From the NCBI GenBank assembly GCA_014706295.1, contig JACSVZ010000004.1, positions 8,776,465 through 8,840,464 on the forward strand: a stretch of DNA of 64,000 nt, read 5' to 3'. The notes under the pieces were generated by a model. The model worked only from the letters and a program-made list of their open reading frames with translations, made no database searches and was not told the DNA's origin. Positions 62,031-64,000 of this stretch are shown one piece after another; positions within the stretch are counted from its first letter, which is position 1, and each line of letters begins with the position of its first letter. Source of the stretch: Lycocorax pyrrhopterus obiensis (Eukaryota > Chordata > Aves > Passeriformes > Paradisaeidae). Both the position numbers and the translations under genes were made by a program.

Positions 62031-64000
62031 GGCCAGTTGCCTTTCATTTGCTATTCTTTTTTAAATATGCAGAAGTTCTAGAATATTTCATGTTTTGCTT
62101 TCATTGTACACAAAGAAACTTTAATTTTTTCTGGTAATACCTCCAGAAATGTCTGTGGGGAGGCAATACCAACACACTTTATTGCTATACAGGTTTTTTT
62201 TGCTTTTAAAAGAAATAGCTTTAAAATATATTTAATCCTTCTGATTTGAAATAAGCCCTGAGGAAGAGAAAAGGAAAATTGGATCAAAATATCTGTAACA
62301 TGCATAAAACTCTCATCTTTGCAGATTCATAAAGCACTTTATTGAACAAAGTGAAACCTTCAGTTTTTTTGTGCTATCTATCAAATGGAGGGAGGGAGAA
62401 TATTGCTCTTTTATTTTTAATATATAAACTGAGGACCTGCCTGTTACAAGGGAAAGTAAGAGAACACAGAACATTTATATTCTGATTCAAATACATCATT
62501 TGAGATCTGGAGTGGTGTTATCTACTTTAGAAAATCAATCTGCACTCTGTCTGAAATATGATTACTATGATCCTGCTTTCAGCTATGCTTTAATCCACAT
62601 TTATTAAAGGAATGCAAAACAGGACATTTTACACAGGCAGCTGAAATAAAGTGCTGAGTTTACCTTACACTCAGCACTGATATGCTGGTAAGAATAATTT
62701 TATCAGGGTCTATTTTTAATCTTGTTTGAACAGGAAATCTCTATAAGTTGAAGGTAAGTGCCTTCAGGGATATTAGTATTGTCTTATCTTTTGAAACGTA
62801 AGTAAAAGGTATTTTTTATCGCGAGGCCTGCCAAGATGGGGATAGTTGGCTTACCCTGTATTTCCAGATTTGTGGCCAGATAAATGAAGTAGATACTGGT
62901 GGACATGGAATTCCTTAGAAAGGCGGTTCAGAAGAGCTTTGTTCTCCCTCAGCAAACAGTGCTCCAGAAACAGCCTGTGAGGAGCTTCGTGAGGGAGCAC
63001 GGCCTGTGGTCATTCTCTTGCACCTTCAGCGAGAAGCAGAGAATGGGCAGATAACAGGAGCGAGTTTCAAGTGCTCAAATATTCAGTGTGATACCAGAGA
63101 CACTCGGTGGGCACCCGGGCCTTGGATGTCGTGACAGGGACAATGTCAGGCACAGTTTGTTCTGTTCTCAGCAGTGCCTCTGGGAGACTCCACAGTCCTG
63201 GGCACACGTGGGGTGAGGAGCTGGCACCGAGGTCTTGCTCCTTGCAGCTGAATTTGCTGCCCCCCAAAACCCCACAGAAAGGGGGGCCTGCTCTGCCCCT
63301 GTGGAGCAAAAGGCTGTTTGTCCATCCCATGCTCCTCTCCTGGTCCGAGTGTTGCTGCAGTTTATTCCAGGTTTTCTGTGGCACAGTTGGGAGTCTGGTT
63401 TGTTTCCTCACAGAGGACTCTTCTCACAAATGCTCCTTGGTTTTCAATTAAGGAAGCCAGGAAGTTCTGGATCCTCTTTTTCTTGAAGAAGTGATTGATT
63501 CTGCACACTGTTTTCCTGCATTTTAGCTTAATTTATGATGCTCTAATTGAGGCTGGAGGTGTGTGGAGGAAATTTCTTTTTAAATTCAGCTAATCTGATT
63601 TTTTGCCTTGCCTAGTCTCTTTGGAATGCCATTTTTTCCTGATTTCTTCTACAGATCAATATCCTTCAAGCTCTGCTTGTCAGATACTCTGGCTGCAAAG
63701 CACTCACAGCATGTACACTGCCATAGTCCAACAGATAAGTGCTTCCCAAATTCTGAATGTTAAAAGGAAATGTGGCCATTTGATCCCGAAGGTGGCATTG
63801 GCAGATTATATATTTTTCACCTGAAGGCATTTAGTTTTCAGTAATTTTTTTGACGTTCCGTCTCATTAAGATTTTTTATTAGGTAAGAATCACTGCTTTT
63901 ATTAAATAAAATTACCTCATAGTTGCAATGAGGTAGGAAAATATTAATTATGTTCATTCCAGTGTCTCAAGCATCAACGATAAGACAAATCATTAAAAAT
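62031..64000 (+). other. PLCB4: PLCB4 intron after first coding exon (5' part)
   Basis: No further PLCB4 exon is seen; the expected next coding segment (continuing ESFVF) is absent in all frames, so the intron continues beyond the window. The stretch 62930-63480 is richer in G and C than its surroundings and holds open frames of up to 114 codons on both strands, none recognisable. A C6 run at 63260-63265 faces a G6 run at 63281-63286, a possible 7-bp-arm hairpin. The remainder is AT-rich with no repeat family I can name. Confidence 0.7.

Noticed and set aside
1..64000. Exons of PLCB1, the usual left neighbour of PLCB4
   Set aside because: No PLCB-type catalytic X/Y, C2 or C-terminal coiled-coil sequence was seen in any frame left of 61924; PLCB1 must end beyond the left edge.
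1..64000. CRISPR arrays, bacterial operons, tRNA or rRNA genes
   Set aside because: No regularly spaced repeats, no ribosome-binding-site-led gene clusters, no cloverleaf or rRNA core motifs were seen; the sequence is vertebrate noncoding DNA.

Overview
The window looks like a vertebrate, almost certainly avian, chromosome segment. It is AT-rich and intron-like, with no long open frames and no bacterial gene density. It carries two 5'-truncated CR1 LINE tails, several retroviral solo LTRs and faint relics of the ancient MIR SINE, and I see no L1 or Alu. A songbird is plausible because young solo LTRs sit in an otherwise repeat-poor locus, but the sequence alone does not prove it.

Only one protein-coding exon can be supported. 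Bases 61924-62024 hold the first coding exon of PLCB4 (phospholipase C beta-4) on the + strand: a good splice acceptor, a 17-base leader, an ATG in strong context, 28 codons beginning [11 protein letters not shown], and a consensus donor in phase 0. The rest of the gene lies to the right of the window. Everything to the left is therefore the 5' flank of PLCB4 and/or introns between its untranslated first exons, probably part of the PLCB1-PLCB4 interval known from other amniotes.

Layout: 1-7072 is plain noncoding DNA with an AAT/AAC microsatellite at the left edge and a MIR relic near 4.6 kb. 7077-7513 and 14020-14456 are two solo LTRs of one family, both 437 bp, both on the - strand, each with its own 4-bp target duplication. 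A CR1 tail follows at 16.2 kb. From 16.4 to 40.9 kb there is unannotatable noncoding DNA with small tandem duplications and one candidate enhancer-like patch near 36.6-37.0 kb. At 40.9-41.1 kb a 30-bp tandem duplication leads into a CCAAT/GC-box/TATA arrangement. A CR1 tail sits at 43.4-43.6 kb and an LTR-like block at 44.5-44.9 kb. At 56.6-57.5 kb there is a GC-rich, LTR-like block with a CGCCAC-type minisatellite. At 60.8-61.06 kb, about 0.9 kb upstream of the PLCB4 exon, a CpG cluster is the best candidate for a nearby promoter or noncoding first exon.

I found no previously undescribed gene system. The observations most worth checking are the regulatory candidates around PLCB4 and the LTR family. 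The open frames of 60-200 codons scattered over both strands lack recognisable domains and look like chance frames.
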